Shown in pieces: positions 26,622-36,003 of a stretch of 64,000 nucleotides of DNA. How positions within the stretch are numbered: the stretch's first letter is position 1; each line of letters opens with the position of its first letter. The position numbers and the translations under genes are program-made. This DNA comes from an uncultured Flavobacteriales bacterium (GTDB taxonomy: Bacteria > Bacteroidota > Bacteroidia > Flavobacteriales > BACL11). A model generated the notes under the pieces. The model was not told the DNA's origin, made no database searches, and saw only the letters and a program-made list of their open reading frames with translations. The stretch spans positions 141,589 to 205,588 of the forward strand of contig CALSUJ010000003.1 in assembly GCA_943789505.1 (NCBI GenBank). Reading direction: 5' to 3'.

Positions 26622-29600
26622 ATGAGCAAGTTCAAGGAATACAAACAATTAAGTTTATCTAAAACGCATAAAGAGATTTTAGAAAATTGGAAAAAAAATG
26701 ATGTTTTCAATCAAAGTATTGAAGGCCGAAAAGGAAATCCAACTTTTACATTTTATGAAGGGCCACCTTCAGCAAACGGAATGCCTGGTATTCACCATGT
26801 AATTGCGCGAACAATTAAAGATCTATTTTGTCGCTATAAAACTCTTAAAGGATTTCAGGTAAACCGTAAAGCTGGCTGGGATACACACGGGTTACCTGTT
26901 GAGCTTGCTGTTGAAAAAGAGTTAGGGATTACTAAAGAAGATATTGGTACAACAATATCCGTTGAGGAGTACAATAAGGCTTGCCGGACCAATGTAATGA
27001 AGTACAAAGGAAGTTGGGAAGATATCACTGAGAAAATGGGATATTGGGTAGACATGAAAACACCTTATGTTACTTATGACAATAAATATATTGAAAGCGT
27101 TTGGTGGTTACTCGCTCAGATGCACAAAAAAGGGCTACTTTACAAAGGGCATACTGTTCAGCCTTTTTCTCCTAAAGCTGGGACAGGATTAAGTACACAC
27201 GAGCTAAATCAGCCAGGTTGTTACCGTAATGTGAAAGACACCTCAGCAATCGCACAATTCAAAGTCATAAAAAATGAGAATTCTGACTCTCTTTTTAGTA
27301 AAACTAAGAATGATATCTATTGTTTAGCATGGACAACGACACCTTGGACATTACCTTCTAACACCGCACTAGCGGTTGGTAAAAAAATTGATTATTTATT
27401 AATAGAAACCTTAAATCAATATACTGGAAAAGCAATTACAGTTATTGTAGCAAAGGGGTTATCGTCTAACTATTTTAAAGAAGAAAATGCTGAATTGAAG
27501 TTTGCTGATTATATAGTTGGAAAAAAGAATTTACCATTCAATATTATAGCTGAATTAAAAGGAGATAGATTAGAAGGGTTACGATACGAACAACTTTTAC
27601 CTTACGCGCAACCAGAAGATGGAGATGCTTTTAGAATTATTTTAGCAGATTTTGTTACTACTGAAGATGGTTCAGGAATTGTTCACTTAGCACCAAGTTT
27701 TGGAGCTGATGATAACAGGGTTTGTAAACAAAACGGAATTGGAACCTTAACACTAGTCAATAAACAAGGTAAGTTTGTAGATACCGTTACTGATTTTGCT
27801 GGATTATATGTTAAAAATGAATATTATACGGATGAAGATGAAAAACCAAACCTTTCTGCTGATGTACAAATTGTTATAAAGCTAAAAGAAGAAAACCTTT
27901 GTTTTAAGGCTGAGAAATATGAACATTCTTACCCACATTGTTGGCGTACTGACAAACCAATTCTGTATTATCCTATGGATAGTTGGTTTGTAAAAACTAC
28001 TGACTATAAAGACAGAATGATGGAGCTTAATAAAACCATCAACTGGAAACCAAAATCAACAGGTGAAGGTCGTTTTGGGAAGTGGTTAGAAAATTTGGTA
28101 GACTGGAATTTATCACGTTCTCGTTTTTGGGGAATCCCAATTCCTATCTGGCGTACTGAAGATGGAGAAACAGAAATCTGTATTAGTTCAATAGAAGAGT
28201 TAAAAACTGAAATTGAAAAATCAATTGCTGCTGGACTGATGAATACAAATCCTTTAGCTGATTTTATTGTTGGAGATATGTCTGAAGAAAACTACACTTC
28301 TTTTGACTTGCACAGGCCGTATGTTGATAATATAATTCTTATTTCAAAGGATGGAAAGCCAATGAAAAGAGAATTAGATTTAATTGATGTTTGGTTTGAT
28401 TCAGGATCAATGCCCTACGCTCAGCTGCATTACCCGTTTGAAAATAAAAAAATATTTGAACAAAATTTCCCTGCTGATTTTATTGCTGAAGGAGTTGATC
28501 AAACAAGGGGATGGTTCTTTACTCTGCACGCAATTTCAACTATGTTGTTCGATTCTGTAGCCTATAAAAATGTTATCTCTAATGGTTTGGTTTTAGATAA
28601 AAATGGAAATAAAATGTCCAAACGATTAGGAAATGCTACAGATCCTTTTAAAACTATTGATAAATATGGTGCTGATGCGACAAGATGGTACATGATATCC
28701 AATGCCCAACCTTGGGACAATTTAAAGTTTGACGAAAGTGGAATACAAGAAGTACAAAGGAAATTCTTTGGCACACTTTATAATACCTACTCTTTCTTTT
28801 CACTTTACGCAAATATTGACGGATTCAACTATACGGAGAATGAAGTTGCTGTTGAAAATAGAAGCGAAATTGACAGATGGATTCTTTCAGAGTTAAATAC
28901 TTTAATTAAACAAGTTGAAGGAAATTACGAAGATTACGAGCCTACAAAAGTTGCCCGTTTAATTCAGGACTTTGTAATGAACAAATTAAGCAACTGGCAT
29001 GTTCGTTTAAGCAGAAGACGATTCTGGAAAGGGGAATATAATACTGATAAAATTTCTGCCTACCAGACACTATACCAATGCTTGGAAAAGATTACACTAC
29101 TATCTGCACCTATTGCACCATTTTTTATGGATCGTTTATTTCAAGATTTAAATACTATTAGTAAAAAGTATGATATAACTTCAGTACATTTAGCTAATTT
29201 TCCTAAAGCTGACAACAGTATGATAGATGCTGATTTAGAGAGGAAAATGCAGTTGGCTCAAAATATCACTTCACTTACTTTGTCGCTAAGAAAAAAAGAA
29301 ATGATTCGAGTAAGACAGCCTTTACAAAAGATAATGATACCTGTTTTGAATCCAAAAATGCAACAAGATATTGAAGCAATTTCTAGCATTGTATTAAGTG
29401 AAATTAATGTTAAAGAAATTGCATACTTAACAGAAAATTCTAATGTATTAACCAAAAAAATAAAACCTAATTTTAAAACTCTTGGGCCAAAGTTTGGTAA
29501 AGATATGAAGTTAATTTCTGGAGTTATTACACAGTTTAGTTCCGATAATATTAAGCAAATAGAAAAGGAAGGTATTTATAAAGTTAATGATACTATTACC

Positions 29601-29969
29601 ATTGACTTAACAGATGTTGAAATAAGTTCGGCAGATATTCCTGGTTGCATTGTAGCTAATAATGATGGAATAACTGTTGCATTAGATATTACGCTTTCAG
29701 CTGATTTAAAGGAAGAGGGTTTGGCCAGAGAGTTTATAAATAGAGTTCAAAACCTAAGGAAAGATAATGGTTTTAAAGTTACTGACAAGGTTAATATCTT
29801 AGTTGAAAACAATGAACAATTAAAATCTGCAATTCAAAATAATTTCGCTTATATTTGTGATGAAACTTTAGCAGATAAATTAGAATTTTCAAAGAATATT
29901 GAAAACGAGACTAATGAGATGGATTTAGTAGATGGAATTACTGCAAAAGTGAGTATTATAAAACACTAA
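26622..29969 (+). CDS. ileS: Isoleucyl-tRNA synthetase
   Basis: Class I aminoacyl-tRNA synthetase charging tRNA-Ile, 1115 residues, the long form found in Bacteroidota and eukaryotes. The HIGH motif appears as GIHH (residues 56-59 in SANGMPGIHHV), the editing domain contains WTTTPWTLPSNTALAVG, and KMSKR is at 664-668. The C-terminal anticodon-binding region is helical and lacks an obvious zinc finger, as in IleS type 2, a form often associated with mupirocin tolerance. Four bases separate it from the dksA-like gene. Confidence 0.97.
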   Translation: MSKFKEYKQLSLSKTHKEILENWKKNDVFNQSIEGRKGNPTFTFYEGPPSANGMPGIHHVIARTIKDLFCRYKTLKGFQVNRKAGWDTHGLPVELAVEKELGITKEDIGTTISVEEYNKACRTNVMKYKGSWEDITEKMGYWVDMKTPYVTYDNKYIESVWWLLAQMHKKGLLYKGHTVQPFSPKAGTGLSTHELNQPGCYRNVKDTSAIAQFKVIKNENSDSLFSKTKNDIYCLAWTTTPWTLPSNTALAVGKKIDYLLIETLNQYTGKAITVIVAKGLSSNYFKEENAELKFADYIVGKKNLPFNIIAELKGDRLEGLRYEQLLPYAQPEDGDAFRIILADFVTTEDGSGIVHLAPSFGADDNRVCKQNGIGTLTLVNKQGKFVDTVTDFAGLYVKNEYYTDEDEKPNLSADVQIVIKLKEENLCFKAEKYEHSYPHCWRTDKPILYYPMDSWFVKTTDYKDRMMELNKTINWKPKSTGEGRFGKWLENLVDWNLSRSRFWGIPIPIWRTEDGETEICISSIEELKTEIEKSIAAGLMNTNPLADFIVGDMSEENYTSFDLHRPYVDNIILISKDGKPMKRELDLIDVWFDSGSMPYAQLHYPFENKKIFEQNFPADFIAEGVDQTRGWFFTLHAISTMLFDSVAYKNVISNGLVLDKNGNKMSKRLGNATDPFKTIDKYGADATRWYMISNAQPWDNLKFDESGIQEVQRKFFGTLYNTYSFFSLYANIDGFNYTENEVAVENRSEIDRWILSELNTLIKQVEGNYEDYEPTKVARLIQDFVMNKLSNWHVRLSRRRFWKGEYNTDKISAYQTLYQCLEKITLLSAPIAPFFMDRLFQDLNTISKKYDITSVHLANFPKADNSMIDADLERKMQLAQNITSLTLSLRKKEMIRVRQPLQKIMIPVLNPKMQQDIEAISSIVLSEINVKEIAYLTENSNVLTKKIKPNFKTLGPKFGKDMKLISGVITQFSSDNIKQIEKEGIYKVNDTITIDLTDVEISSADIPGCIVANNDGITVALDITLSADLKEEGLAREFINRVQNLRKDNGFKVTDKVNILVENNEQLKSAIQNNFAYICDETLADKLEFSKNIENETNEMDLVDGITAKVSIIKH

Positions 29970-29973
29970 AACT

Positions 29974-30348
29974 ATGGCTGAAAAAACCACATACACGAAA
30001 GATGAGCTTGCAGAATTTAGACAATTAATTCTGGATAAAATTGAAAGTGCTCAAGACGATTTAGATGTCTTAAGAGCTGCTACTGCTAATGATTCTGACA
30101 ATGGAACTGAAGATACTTCACCTACTTTTAAGCAATTTGAAGAAGGATCATCTACGCTTTCAAAAGAAGAAAATATAAAACTAGCTGAAAGACAAGCAAA
30201 ATTCATTAGAAGCTTGAATAATGCATTAATTCGTATAGAGAACAAGACTTATGGAATATGCAGAATTACAGGAAAATTGATCGCGAAAGAAAGGTTAAAA
30301 CTTGTACCACATGCAACGCTAAGTATTGAGGCTAAAAACGCGCAATAA
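29974..30348 (+). CDS. DksA/TraR-family protein with reduced zinc finger
   Basis: A 124-residue DksA-type protein expected to act in the RNA polymerase secondary channel. The N-terminal half is a coiled coil (FRQLILDKIESAQDDLDVLR) with acidic residues near its tip; the C-terminal part has TYGICRITGKLIAKERLKLVP, where only one of the usual four zinc-binding cysteines remains, with a downstream His. This reduced finger is, to my knowledge, normal for Bacteroidota homologues. Located between ileS and lspA, a conserved order in the phylum. Confidence 0.88.
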   Translation: MAEKTTYTKDELAEFRQLILDKIESAQDDLDVLRAATANDSDNGTEDTSPTFKQFEEGSSTLSKEENIKLAERQAKFIRSLNNALIRIENKTYGICRITGKLIAKERLKLVPHATLSIEAKNAQ

Positions 30349-30354
30349 GTTACT

Positions 30355-30942
30355 TTGAAAAAAATATTTTTTACAGCTTTTATTCTTGTTTTACTGGATC
30401 AAATTCTAAAAATATGGATTAAAACTCATTATATTTTAGGAGAAGAATCTCAAATTTTTGACTGGTTTATAATTCACTTTACCGAAAATAATGGAATGGC
30501 TTTTGGTATAGAGTTTGGTGGATATACCGGCAAAAAAATACTTACTATATTTAGAATAGTTGTTGTTGGAATAGGCATAAAATATATTTTGAATTTATCA
30601 AAAGCAGGATTTTCAAATGGTGCTTCAATTGCACTAGGGTTCATTATCGGTGGTGCAATTGGTAATATTATTGACAGTTCCTTCTATGGAATTATATTTA
30701 ATGACAGCTACAATAATATCGCAAGCTTTATGCCTGAAATGGGGGGGTACTCTTCTTTACTTCACGGAAAAGTAGTTGACATGTTCTATTTTCCATTAAT
30801 GAATAGTCATTTCCCTAATTGGTTGCCAATTTGGGGTGGCGAACACTTCATCTTCTTTCGCCCGGTATTTAATATTGCGGATGCCGGAATTTCTATAGGA
30901 ATATTTATGATCCTACTTTTTTACAGAAAAGAATTTAACTAA
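30355..30942 (+). CDS. lspA: Lipoprotein signal peptidase II
   Basis: Inner-membrane aspartic protease that cleaves prolipoprotein signal peptides before the lipidated cysteine. 195 residues with a TTG start seven bases after the upstream gene. Four membrane helices; the motifs TENNGMAFG, VVDMFYFP and FNIADAGISIG contain the conserved Asn and the two catalytic Asp residues. An insert between helices (NSHFPNWLPIWGGEHFIFF) makes it longer than the E. coli enzyme, as in other Bacteroidota. Likely substrates in this window include GldH and the small lipoprotein at 54.4 kb. Confidence 0.94.
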   Translation: MKKIFFTAFILVLLDQILKIWIKTHYILGEESQIFDWFIIHFTENNGMAFGIEFGGYTGKKILTIFRIVVVGIGIKYILNLSKAGFSNGASIALGFIIGGAIGNIIDSSFYGIIFNDSYNNIASFMPEMGGYSSLLHGKVVDMFYFPLMNSHFPNWLPIWGGEHFIFFRPVFNIADAGISIGIFMILLFYRKEFN

Positions 30943-30949
30943 GATTTCT

Positions 30950-31723
30950 TTAATTTCTTTGCATATCTCCATAAATAGTTCCCTTTAAACCTATTTTAAA
31001 TTTGGATTTTTTGAAATATTTTTGATTTAATTTTCTTAAAAAACCTAATATCAAAAATTCTAATTTGCTTTTTAAAGGTGTTTTTACCGCCCCCCATTCT
31101 TCTGGAAATGAGTAATTGTATTTTTCCAAAAATGGCCCAAAAACAGCAATAGATATCTCCTTGATATCGTTAGTATAATAAGTTAATAAATCATTGTTTT
31201 TACCTATTGTTTTGTTTGCAACCGGGAGTGGCTTTGTGCTGTCAATGCCTGCATTTTTAAGTGCCAACAAATAATCCTCTGCAATAGTTTCATACCTAAT
31301 TACAAAATCACAATTGTCAATTGTTAAACTAGAAAGATTATCGTATGGTTTTTGATGAAATTTTTTGAAATACTGCTGAAAGGAAGAATTATTATCCTTT
31401 ATATAATTAAATTTCTGTCTTTGCTTTTTTGATATATGCCCTCCATTTTCTGAAAAGAGTTCAGAATTAGTAAAGTTTCCTTTTGCATTTGCCTTCATTT
31501 TTTCATATACTGTAACAGCAATCTCCATAGGATTTCTCAGTACTGCAAATACAAAATATTCTAACTCCAATTTTGTCGCTACATTCTCAAACTCATGAAA
31601 CAAAGAATGCTTTCTTAAGTAAGGCTCTCCATCATATTCTAAGTGTAATTCTTTTGAAATTGCAGAAGATGCTGAAAAAGGTAAGCCAATAAAGAGAAAT
31701 TTATATTTATGACTAATAATCAT
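30950..31723 (-). CDS. Sulfotransferase-family protein, 5' PAPS loop degenerate
   Basis: A 257-residue cytoplasmic protein resembling membrane-associated sulfotransferases. The N-terminal strand-loop FLFIGLPFSASSAI sits where the PAPS 5'-phosphate loop normally reads like PKTAGTS, but the key lysine is Phe here. The 3'-phosphate site is recognisable (FAVLRNPMEIAVTVYEKMK). The rest, including YETIAEDYLLALKNAGI, fits the family. It either binds a different nucleotide or has lost activity. It starts right at the asd stop, so it is translated with or after asd, an unusual pairing. Confidence 0.65.
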   Translation of the reverse strand: MIISHKYKFLFIGLPFSASSAISKELHLEYDGEPYLRKHSLFHEFENVATKLELEYFVFAVLRNPMEIAVTVYEKMKANAKGNFTNSELFSENGGHISKKQRQKFNYIKDNNSSFQQYFKKFHQKPYDNLSSLTIDNCDFVIRYETIAEDYLLALKNAGIDSTKPLPVANKTIGKNNDLLTYYTNDIKEISIAVFGPFLEKYNYSFPEEWGAVKTPLKSKLEFLILGFLRKLNQKYFKKSKFKIGLKGTIYGDMQRN

Positions 31724-32710
31724 TTAAATACAATTTTTCATTAACAAATATTCGGCAATTTGTACGGTATTAGTTGCTGCTCCTTTTCTTAAATTATCAG
31801 CTACCACCCACATATTCAATGTGTTTTTTTGTGTAAAATCTCTTCTTATTCTTCCAACAAAAACTGCATCTTTTTTATAGGCTGTTATAGGCATTGGATA
31901 TGTATTTTCTAAAGGGTTATCTACCACTTCAACTCCAGGCATATCACTTAAAGCCAAGCGCACTTCATCCAAATTAAAATCATTTTCAAACATTACATTT
32001 ACACTTTCGGAATGCCCTCCAACAACAGGAACTCTAACTGCTGTAGCGGTAACATCAATTCCTTCATCTAATATTTTCTTAGTTTCGTTAGTCAATTTCA
32101 TTTCCTCCTTAGTATATCCATTTTCTTCAAATAAATCACAATGGGGTAAAACATTCTGATAAATAGGGTGGGGATAAGCCATCTCTCCTTCCACTCTTTT
32201 TTCTTCATTTTCCAATTGCCTAACAGCTTTTTCTCCTGTTCCACTAATGGACTGATAAGTTGAAACCACTACTCTCTTTACTTTAAATTTTTGGTGCAAA
32301 GGAGATAGTGCCATCACTAATTGTATGGTGGAACAGTTCGGATTTGAAACAATCATATCTTCTTTTCTAAGTTCATCACCATTTATTTCAGGAACAATTA
32401 ATTTATGATTTTTATGCAACCTCCAAAAAGAAGAATTATCAATTACCTTACACCCTTTTGCAACTAATTTGGGGGCCCATATTTCAGAAACTTCTCCTCC
32501 AGCTGAAAACAAAGCTAAATCCACCTCTTTTGCTAACAAATCGTCAAGCGATATAATTGTATGTGTTTTACCTAAATAAGAAATGGTTTGCCCACAAGAC
32601 TTTTTGGATGCAACAGGAATTAGCTCACTTATCGGGAAGTTTCTTTCTGCAAGTACGGCTAATATTTCTCTACCTACCATACCGGTTACTCCTACTATTG
32701 CTAATTTCAT
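31724..32710 (-). CDS. asd: Aspartate-semialdehyde dehydrogenase
   Basis: Reduces aspartyl phosphate to aspartate semialdehyde for lysine, threonine, methionine and diaminopimelate synthesis. 328 residues with the NADP-binding GVTGMVG at residues 7-13, the nucleophile Cys126 in SNPNCSTIQ, and RVPVVGGHSESVNV with the catalytic His near residue 245. Complete and intact. Followed directly by the sulfotransferase-like gene on the same strand; no -7 consensus box is evident upstream. Confidence 0.96.
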   Translation of the reverse strand: MKLAIVGVTGMVGREILAVLAERNFPISELIPVASKKSCGQTISYLGKTHTIISLDDLLAKEVDLALFSAGGEVSEIWAPKLVAKGCKVIDNSSFWRLHKNHKLIVPEINGDELRKEDMIVSNPNCSTIQLVMALSPLHQKFKVKRVVVSTYQSISGTGEKAVRQLENEEKRVEGEMAYPHPIYQNVLPHCDLFEENGYTKEEMKLTNETKKILDEGIDVTATAVRVPVVGGHSESVNVMFENDFNLDEVRLALSDMPGVEVVDNPLENTYPMPITAYKKDAVFVGRIRRDFTQKNTLNMWVVADNLRKGAATNTVQIAEYLLMKNCI

Positions 32711-32807
32711 TTGTAAATTCTATTTTTTGAAAGTCATATGGAAGGTTTAAAAATCAGAACCTTTCACATTTTTTTTCTAAACCTCAAAAATACTATATTT
32801 ACGGAAT

Positions 32808-33053
32808 ATGAGAAAATGCATATTACTTTTTATTCTTGCCACGTGTTGACAAGTAGGATTCACACAATTTACAGATGATTTTACGGACGGATATTTTACA
32901 AATAATCCCGTTTGGGGAGGAAATATCAATAATTTTGAAGTTAACAGTACACAATTACACTTAAGTGATACGACTACTAATACCTCCTTTTTAACAACAG
33001 AAAGTAAATCTATTATGAATGGGTTTTGGGAATTTAACACTAAAATCTTATAA
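32808..33053 (+). pseudogene. Remnant of a secreted Bacteroidota protein (stop at codon 14, truncated)
   Basis: In this 367-base space between asd and uvrC an ATG at 32808 opens a signal-peptide-like sequence (MRKCILLFILATC) that is cut by TGA at 32847-32849, but the same frame continues as FTQFTDDFTDGYF, NNPVWGGNINNFEV and LHLSDTTTNTSFLTT to a stop at 33051. That second part is the N-terminal pattern of large secreted Bacteroidota proteins often carrying lamin-tail and T9SS domains. The TGA is one base from a Trp codon. Everything after WEFNTKIL is missing, so this looks like a decayed remnant rather than a small gene. Confidence 0.65.
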
Positions 33054-33077
33054 AAAAGTTGTTGTTTTGCATAACTA

Positions 33078-34865
33078 ATGCCAGCCCCAAAACATATAGA
33101 AGAACTGCTAAAAAATATTCCCCAAAAAGCAGGGGTTTATCAGTATTACGATAAAAGTGACAAATTACTGTATATCGGAAAGGCCAAAAACTTAAAAAAA
33201 AGGGTTTCTTCCTATTTCACTAAAAAACAAGAACACGGAAAAACACGGGTATTAGTCAGTAAAATACAGGATATAAAATATGTAGTAGTAAGCACCGAAA
33301 TGGATGCCCTACTTTTGGAAAACAACCTGATAAAAAAACATCAGCCCAAGTACAATGTTGCTCTTAAAGACGGAAAAACTTATCCTTGGATTTGTATAAA
33401 AAACGAACCTTTCCCAAGGATTTTTCAAACTAGAGATGTAATAAAAGATGGCTCGGATTATTACGGACCTTACACATCTGTTCGATTGGTAAAAACACTT
33501 CTGAATTTCTTTCATCAACTATATCCATTACGGAATTGTAGCCTGAATTTAACAGATAAAAATATTAAAAAAGAAAAATTCAAAGTGTGTTTGGAATACC
33601 ACATGGGAAATTGCCTTGCCCCTTGTGAAAATAAACAAAGTGTTCAAGAATATCAGCAAGGAATTGAGCATATCAAACAGATAATAAAAGGAGATATTAA
33701 ATCAGTAATTCAATATTTGGAAACTGCTATGCTAAATTTTTCGGACAAAATGGAATTTGAAAAAGCTCAATCCGTTAAAGATAAAATTGATTTATTGAGC
33801 AACTATCAATCCAAATCAACCATTGTAAATCCTAAAATAAATAATGTAGATGTCTTTACCATACTTAGCCATGAAACAACTGCCTTTGTAAACTATCTAA
33901 AGATAAATTCAGGAGCAATTGTGCAGGCACATACTTTGGAGTTGAATAAGAAATTAGAAGAAACGGAAGAAGAGTTATTGCAGTTAGCAATTGTGGAACT
34001 TAGGCAAAGGTTTAAGAGCACTTCAAATACAATTTATTGTTCTCATTCCTTGAAAAATGTATGGGGGAATTTAAGCATTACTATTCCTAAAATTGGAGAT
34101 AAAAAGAAACTCATTGATTTGAGTTTGAGAAATGCAAAATACATGTTATTGGACCTACAAAAACGAAAAATAAATAACATTGAAAAGCAGGGTAATAAGC
34201 GTATTTTGGAACAATTGCAAAAAGATTTACACCTTGTAAATCGCCCAATACATATTGAATGTTTTGATAATTCCAACACACAAGGTGCTTACCCTGTAGC
34301 GGCTTGTGTGGTGTTTAAAAATGCAAGACCTAGCAAAAAGGACTACCGGAATTTTAACATCAAAACTGTAGTAGGTCCTGATGATTATGCAAGTATGGAA
34401 GAGGTTATCTATAGAAGATATAAACGCCTATTGGATGAAGAGCAGCCTTTGCCCGAATTGATTGTTGTTGATGGAGGAAAGGGCCAATTGAGCTCGGCAG
34501 TGAATAGTTTAGATAAATTAAAACTCAGAGGAAAGATAGCCATTATTGGTATTGCCAAACGCTTGGAAGAAATCTATTTTCCAGGAGATAGTGTTCCACT
34601 TTATTTAGACAAACGATCAGAAAGTTTAAAATTGATACAACAACTAAGGGATGAAGCTCACCGCTTTAGCATTATGCATCATAGAAATCAAAGAGGAAAA
34701 GATAGCCTTGGCACTTCATTGGATAAAATTGAAGGAATAGGTCCAAAAACTGTTGAGTTACTTATCACTCATTTTGGTTCTGTTAAAAAGGTAATGGAAG
34801 CCAAAAATGAGGAATTGATAAAGCTAATTGGAAAAAGCAAAACAGAAAAAATTAAAAAATCCTAA
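33078..34865 (+). CDS. uvrC: Excinuclease ABC subunit C
   Basis: Dual-incision nuclease of nucleotide excision repair, 595 residues. The N-terminal GIY-YIG nuclease is seen as KAGVYQYY and LLYIGKAKNLKKRV, with metal-binding Glu in TEMDALLLENNLIK; CLEYHMGNCLAPCE is the cysteine region; FEKAQSVKDKID the UvrB-binding UVR motif; ECFDNSNTQGAYPVAACVVF and LIVVDGGKGQLSSA belong to the RNase H-like 5' nuclease; LDKIEGIGPKTVELLI is the helix-hairpin-helix. It lies alone downstream of the pseudogene remnant, with a TTGTTTTG near-match to the -7 box eight bases before the ATG. Confidence 0.96.
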   Translation: MPAPKHIEELLKNIPQKAGVYQYYDKSDKLLYIGKAKNLKKRVSSYFTKKQEHGKTRVLVSKIQDIKYVVVSTEMDALLLENNLIKKHQPKYNVALKDGKTYPWICIKNEPFPRIFQTRDVIKDGSDYYGPYTSVRLVKTLLNFFHQLYPLRNCSLNLTDKNIKKEKFKVCLEYHMGNCLAPCENKQSVQEYQQGIEHIKQIIKGDIKSVIQYLETAMLNFSDKMEFEKAQSVKDKIDLLSNYQSKSTIVNPKINNVDVFTILSHETTAFVNYLKINSGAIVQAHTLELNKKLEETEEELLQLAIVELRQRFKSTSNTIYCSHSLKNVWGNLSITIPKIGDKKKLIDLSLRNAKYMLLDLQKRKINNIEKQGNKRILEQLQKDLHLVNRPIHIECFDNSNTQGAYPVAACVVFKNARPSKKDYRNFNIKTVVGPDDYASMEEVIYRRYKRLLDEEQPLPELIVVDGGKGQLSSAVNSLDKLKLRGKIAIIGIAKRLEEIYFPGDSVPLYLDKRSESLKLIQQLRDEAHRFSIMHHRNQRGKDSLGTSLDKIEGIGPKTVELLITHFGSVKKVMEAKNEELIKLIGKSKTEKIKKS

Positions 34866-35069
34866 ATAGTAACAAAAGGAATTTTACATTTAGAAATTCA
34901 GTAGCACCAATAAGAGTATAATTCATTTTAGTATTTAAACGATTATGCCCTAATAATTTCAGGATAGTTATGTATTAATTTTTGTATTATTGTACACATC
35001 CAATTTTTCGTTTTCATTTAAAAACAGAGTGAAAAACGAAAAGCCACACAAATAAAAAAATTAAATAAA

Positions 35070-35408
35070 ATGGAAAATTTAGTACAATTAGCACAAATAA
35101 CCGTAGCAATATCTGTTACTTATGTTTGGATTTTTAGATTTCACAATGTCCTTAAAGAATTTACCCAATTCGGATTAAGTGATTTAATCCGAAATTTAAC
35201 TGGGGCAACAAAAATATCTTTAGCTACATTACTAATTGTTGGTATTTGGCATTCATCATTAGTTCTTATTCCATCAGTTGTTATGGGACTATTAATGATA
35301 GGCGCTCAATATTTTCATTTGAAAATAAAGAATCCCTTTATTAAACATATTCCCTCACTTATTCTTTTAATTTTATGTGCTTTTATAGCATTATTATCAA
35401 TTCAATAA
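35070..35408 (+). CDS. DoxX-like membrane protein 1
   Basis: A 112-residue inner-membrane protein with four hydrophobic helices, in the DoxX/SURF4-like group. GATKISLATLLIVGIW in the second helix and LMIGAQYFHLKIK near the third are typical. It precedes a second protein of the same length and layout by six bases, so they probably make a hetero-oligomer. Function of the family is uncertain (roles in thiol redox and quinone-linked oxidation have been proposed). The 204 bases upstream contain no convincing ORF; TATTATTG at about 34986 is a weak -7 candidate. Confidence 0.72.
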   Translation: MENLVQLAQITVAISVTYVWIFRFHNVLKEFTQFGLSDLIRNLTGATKISLATLLIVGIWHSSLVLIPSVVMGLLMIGAQYFHLKIKNPFIKHIPSLILLILCAFIALLSIQ

Positions 35409-35414
35409 TCTAAA

Positions 35415-35753
35415 ATGGATATAGATAAAATATGCATTTTAATATCAAGTTTATCCTTTTTTGCTTATGCCGTCTCTTTCTTCACCTCACAACATATGAA
35501 AAAAGAATTTAAGAGGTTTGGATTAGAAAAAATTGGTTTATTAATAATAATATTACAATTTATAGGAGCAACTGGTTTAATAGTAGGCCTTAAATTTAAT
35601 CCAATTTTAACGATTTCATCTTTAGGCCTTACATTACTTATGCTATCTGGTCTAATAGTGAGAATAAAATTAAAAGATAGTATTTGGATTTCTTTGCCTG
35701 CTTTGTTTTATTTGGGGTTAAATACTTATATCTTTTTGGTATCAATAAATTAA
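35415..35753 (+). CDS. DoxX-like membrane protein 2
   Basis: A 112-residue four-helix membrane protein, paralogous to its upstream neighbour: same length, a positively charged segment after helix 1 (SQHMKKEFKRFGLEKIG), IGATGLIVGLKFNPILT in helix 2, and MLSGLIVRIKLKDS after helix 3. The shared layout suggests an old tandem duplication, and adjacent stop and start suggest co-translation. Followed by 250 bases without a supportable gene or strong promoter. Confidence 0.7.
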   Translation: MDIDKICILISSLSFFAYAVSFFTSQHMKKEFKRFGLEKIGLLIIILQFIGATGLIVGLKFNPILTISSLGLTLLMLSGLIVRIKLKDSIWISLPALFYLGLNTYIFLVSIN

Positions 35754-36003
35754 TCGACCATCAAGAGTTGTAGTTGATTAAAAAGTTCATTTAGTTATGT
35801 TTTTATTGAATAATAAATTTAAAAACAAAATAGTTTGGTTTTGTGCGAGTTCAAAGTTTAATTACTTATATTACGGATTACTTACTATATACTAATCTAT
35901 GTAGCTAGTTAAAAAATATTTATTTCTCAGACACGAGCAAAGACCAAAATTAAAAAAATGCCATGTTTAATTTCAAAACAGATATTAGTAACCAATTAAT
36001 GTT

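Noticed and set aside
35754..36003. Small RNA or gene in the 250-base spacer before the old yellow enzyme gene
   Set aside because: No ORF longer than about 15 codons, no hairpin with U-run and no good promoter could be seen.
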